Source: Amaranthus tricolor (taxonomy: Eukaryota; Streptophyta; Magnoliopsida; Caryophyllales; Amaranthaceae). Taken from it: a stretch of DNA of 64,000 nt. The stretch spans positions 15,661,319-15,725,318 of the forward strand of contig NC_080056.1 in assembly GCF_026212465.1 (NCBI RefSeq), read 5' to 3'. The stretch's first letter is position 1, and every line of letters starts with the position of its first letter. Of this stretch, positions 61,834 to 64,000 are shown piece by piece. Both the position numbers and the translations under genes were made by a program. The notes under the pieces are model-generated. The model saw only the letters and a list, made by a program, of their open reading frames with translations, searched no databases and was not told where the DNA came from.

Positions 61834-64000
61834 GTTAAACAAAAATGGATTCTAGATAGTGGATGCTCGAGGCATATGAGTGGTAAAATTTCTTTATTTT
61901 CTGAAATTAAAGAAAAATGCAATGGCTCAATCACCTTAAGAGATAAAGGTAAATGTAAAATTTTAGGCGTTGGTAAAATTGGTAAGAATCCATCTAAAAC
62001 AATTGACAATGTTTACTTAGTTGAAGGTCTAAAATTTAATTTGTTAAGTGTGTCTCAACTATGTGATAAAGGTAATGAAGTAATATTTGACAAAGAAAAA
62101 TGTGTTGTTAAAAATCCTAATACCGGAGATGCTCTCATTACTGCTCTTAGAAATGATAACGTTTATGCTTTACATACTAACGAAATTGCAGTGCAGAATT
62201 TCAAGTGTTTGAAAGCTATTACAGATAATCCAAAACTTTGGCATAGACGTCTTGGCCATATCAATACTCACACCATGCAGAAGTTGGTAAGTAAACATTT
62301 AGTTAAGGGACTTCCAGCTCTTGACTACAAACAAAGTCCTATTTGTGACGCATGCATTAAAGGTAAACAAGTAAGAAGTTCATTCAAACCTAAGAAAATG
62401 GTAAGTACATCTAGACCATGTGAACTATTACATATTGATTTATGTGGAACAATGCGTGTATGGAGCATAAGAGGTAAATCTTATATCTTAGTTATAGTTG
62501 ATGATTATTCGAGATTTACGTGGGTTGATTTCTTGAAGGATAAAAGTGAAGCCTTGAAACCGTTTTCAAGACGCTGTAAAGAGATGCAAACTCAACTAAA
62601 TCTTCCAATAGTCTCGGTTAGAAGTGACCATGGGAGAGAGTTTGATCAATTAGTCTTTGACTCTTTTTGTGAAAAATATGGTATAACCCATAATTTTTCA
62701 GCTCCTAGGACACCTCAACAAAACGGTGTAGTTGAAAGGAAAAATCGAACTTTAGAAGAGATGGCAAGAACAATGCTTATTGAAAATGGGTTAGCTAAAC
62801 ACTATTGGGCTGAGGCTGTTAACACAGCTAATTATGTTTTAAATAGATGCCTTATAAGACCCATACTTAAGAAAACTTCCTATGAGTTATTCAAAGGAAG
62901 AAAACCGAATATAGCATACTTTAGACCATTTGGTTGCAAATGTTTTATTCATAATAAAGGTAAAGACAATTTAGGTAAATTTGATGCTAGAAGTGATGAA
63001 GGTACATTTCTTGGATACTCACTTAATAGTAAAGCTTATCGTGTACTAAACAAACGTACAGGTATAGTTGAAGAAAGTATACATGTTGTTTTTGATGAAT
63101 CCGAAAATGTAACTTTAAGTGAAGGTTTTAAAGAGTTAAACCTTAATAAACATTTTGATGATTTAAGTGATGATGAACTGGATATTAAAAATGCTAATGC
63201 AGTTAAAAAGATTAACATGCAGGATACCATACAAAGTATTGAGGATGAAGGAAAACAGGTTGTTAACATTGAAGACTCACAGTCTGATCTTGAGACCCAA
63301 CCTCAAGAACTTGAGATAGTTCCTGAACATACTGTTTTGGGTACACCAATTAGAAATACCTCAAATGAAGTAAGTATAAGTTCTTTGAATGAAAACACAC
63401 CATCCATACTACGAAGAAGAACTAGAAAGTCATATCAACATCCTCCAGAGAACATTATAAGTGATCCAAATAGAGGTACGCAAACTCGATCCTCTCTTAA
63501 AAATCTATGTGCATTTTCTGCTTTTGTTTCTCTTGTAGAACCTAAAGATGTTAAAGAAGCATTACAAGAACCAGAGTGGATCATTGCAATGCAAAATGAA
63601 TTAAATGAATTCGAAAGAAACAAAGTTTGGGATCTAGTAGAAAGACCTCCAGATCGTACTATCATTGGAACAAGATGGGTCTTTCGTAATAAACTCAATG
63701 AGGATGGAGACATTGTAAGGAATAAAGCAAGACTGGTAGCTCAAGGCTATAATCAAGAAGAAGGAATAGATTATGATGAAACTTTCGCACCTGTGGCAAG
63801 GTTAGAATCTATCCGTATAATGCTTGCTTTTGCTTCATACATGAATATTAAACTATATCAAATGGATGTTAAATGTGCATTCTTAAATGGATACTTGCAA
63901 GAGGAAGTATATGTTAAACAACCACCCGGCTTTGAAAATTCTGATCTACCTAATCATGTGTTCAAACTAAATAAAGCGTTATATGGCTTGAAACAAGCTC
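61834..64000 (+). CDS. Sirevirus Pol, copy 2 (PR-INT-RT, partial at window end)
   Basis: I read 722 codons with no stop from 61834 to the window edge. Protease [13 protein letters not shown] is near 61848. The GAG-pre-integrase zinc site LWHRRLGH...CDACIKGK lies near 62239-62370, then the integrase core with LLHIDLCG (62428), RSDHGREF (62623) and [10 protein letters not shown] (62722). A long variable region follows, then RT with [33 protein letters not shown] and KALYGLKQA at the edge. The catalytic YVDD lies beyond the window. The frame equals the main gag frame but is separated from it by stops. Of the pol genes here, it is the only one without a break in the part visible. Confidence 0.9.

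Larger units (their letters stand above)
58445..64000 (+). mobile_element. Sirevirus retrotransposon, copy 2 (5' part; runs off window)
   Basis: Same family as 34487-46610, in the opposite orientation. It has a 5' LTR, primer binding site, gag and pol into RT; the RNase H, envelope-like region and 3' LTR would lie beyond 64000. It is inserted at the edge of an (AT)n microsatellite. Gag has a 17-base N-terminal deletion and one nonsense codon, while pol is open. Confidence 0.93.

Overview
This window is repeat-rich plant nuclear DNA. It is very AT-rich and holds LTR retrotransposons of two Copia lineages, two CACTA transposons, Stowaway and hAT MITEs, long (AT)n microsatellites and a plant-type tRNA-Phe pair. 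Nothing in it looks bacterial, viral or organellar. I see no intact host protein-coding gene. A eudicot is likely, and the style of the repeats would fit Caryophyllales, but that last step is a guess. Most short open frames in the window are antisense shadows or translations of (AT)n.

Layout. 1-15090 is a duplicated block. Unit A (about 890-4575) and unit B (about 4700-15090) share the same order of sequence, each with a ~1 kb palindromic foldback element. Unit B also carries a Stowaway MITE (6052-6312) and a complete but decayed Tork/TNT1-like Copia element on the minus strand (9348-14837). Unit A preserves the empty site for both. 15085-18260 holds a ~470-bp tandem repeat and a ~680-bp tandem duplication, each copy of which contains a tRNA-Phe sequence. 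18790-24700 holds a half-copy of a foldback/MULE-like element, MITEs and two long AT microsatellites. 24709-32362 is a complete CACTA transposon with TIRs and a 3-bp target duplication, carrying a broken TNP2-like transposase gene and a multi-exon second gene, both on the minus strand. 34487-46610 is a complete Sirevirus-type Copia element (minus strand) with 1.5-kb LTRs, a 5-bp target duplication, gag, a broken pol, a polypurine-tract ladder and an intact envelope-like ORF. A solo LTR sits inside its reverse transcriptase. About 48.3-54.15 kb is a second, one-ended CACTA relic. 54694-55281 is an hAT-type MITE. 57134-58094 is a TIR element lying between two AT microsatellites. Its interior resembles the middle of the bHLH transcription factor MYC2. 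58445-64000 is the 5' part of a second Sirevirus copy on the plus strand, whose pol frame runs open off the window edge.

How the parts work together. The genes seen are mobile-element genes: Gag (particle), protease, integrase, RT and RNase H for the Copia elements, and TNP2-like plus TNPA-like proteins for the CACTA elements. Almost all carry nonsense codons, frameshifts or deletions, so most copies look non-autonomous. The most unusual single object is the MYC2-fragment-bearing TIR element, whose terminal repeats also contain the CACGTG G-box.
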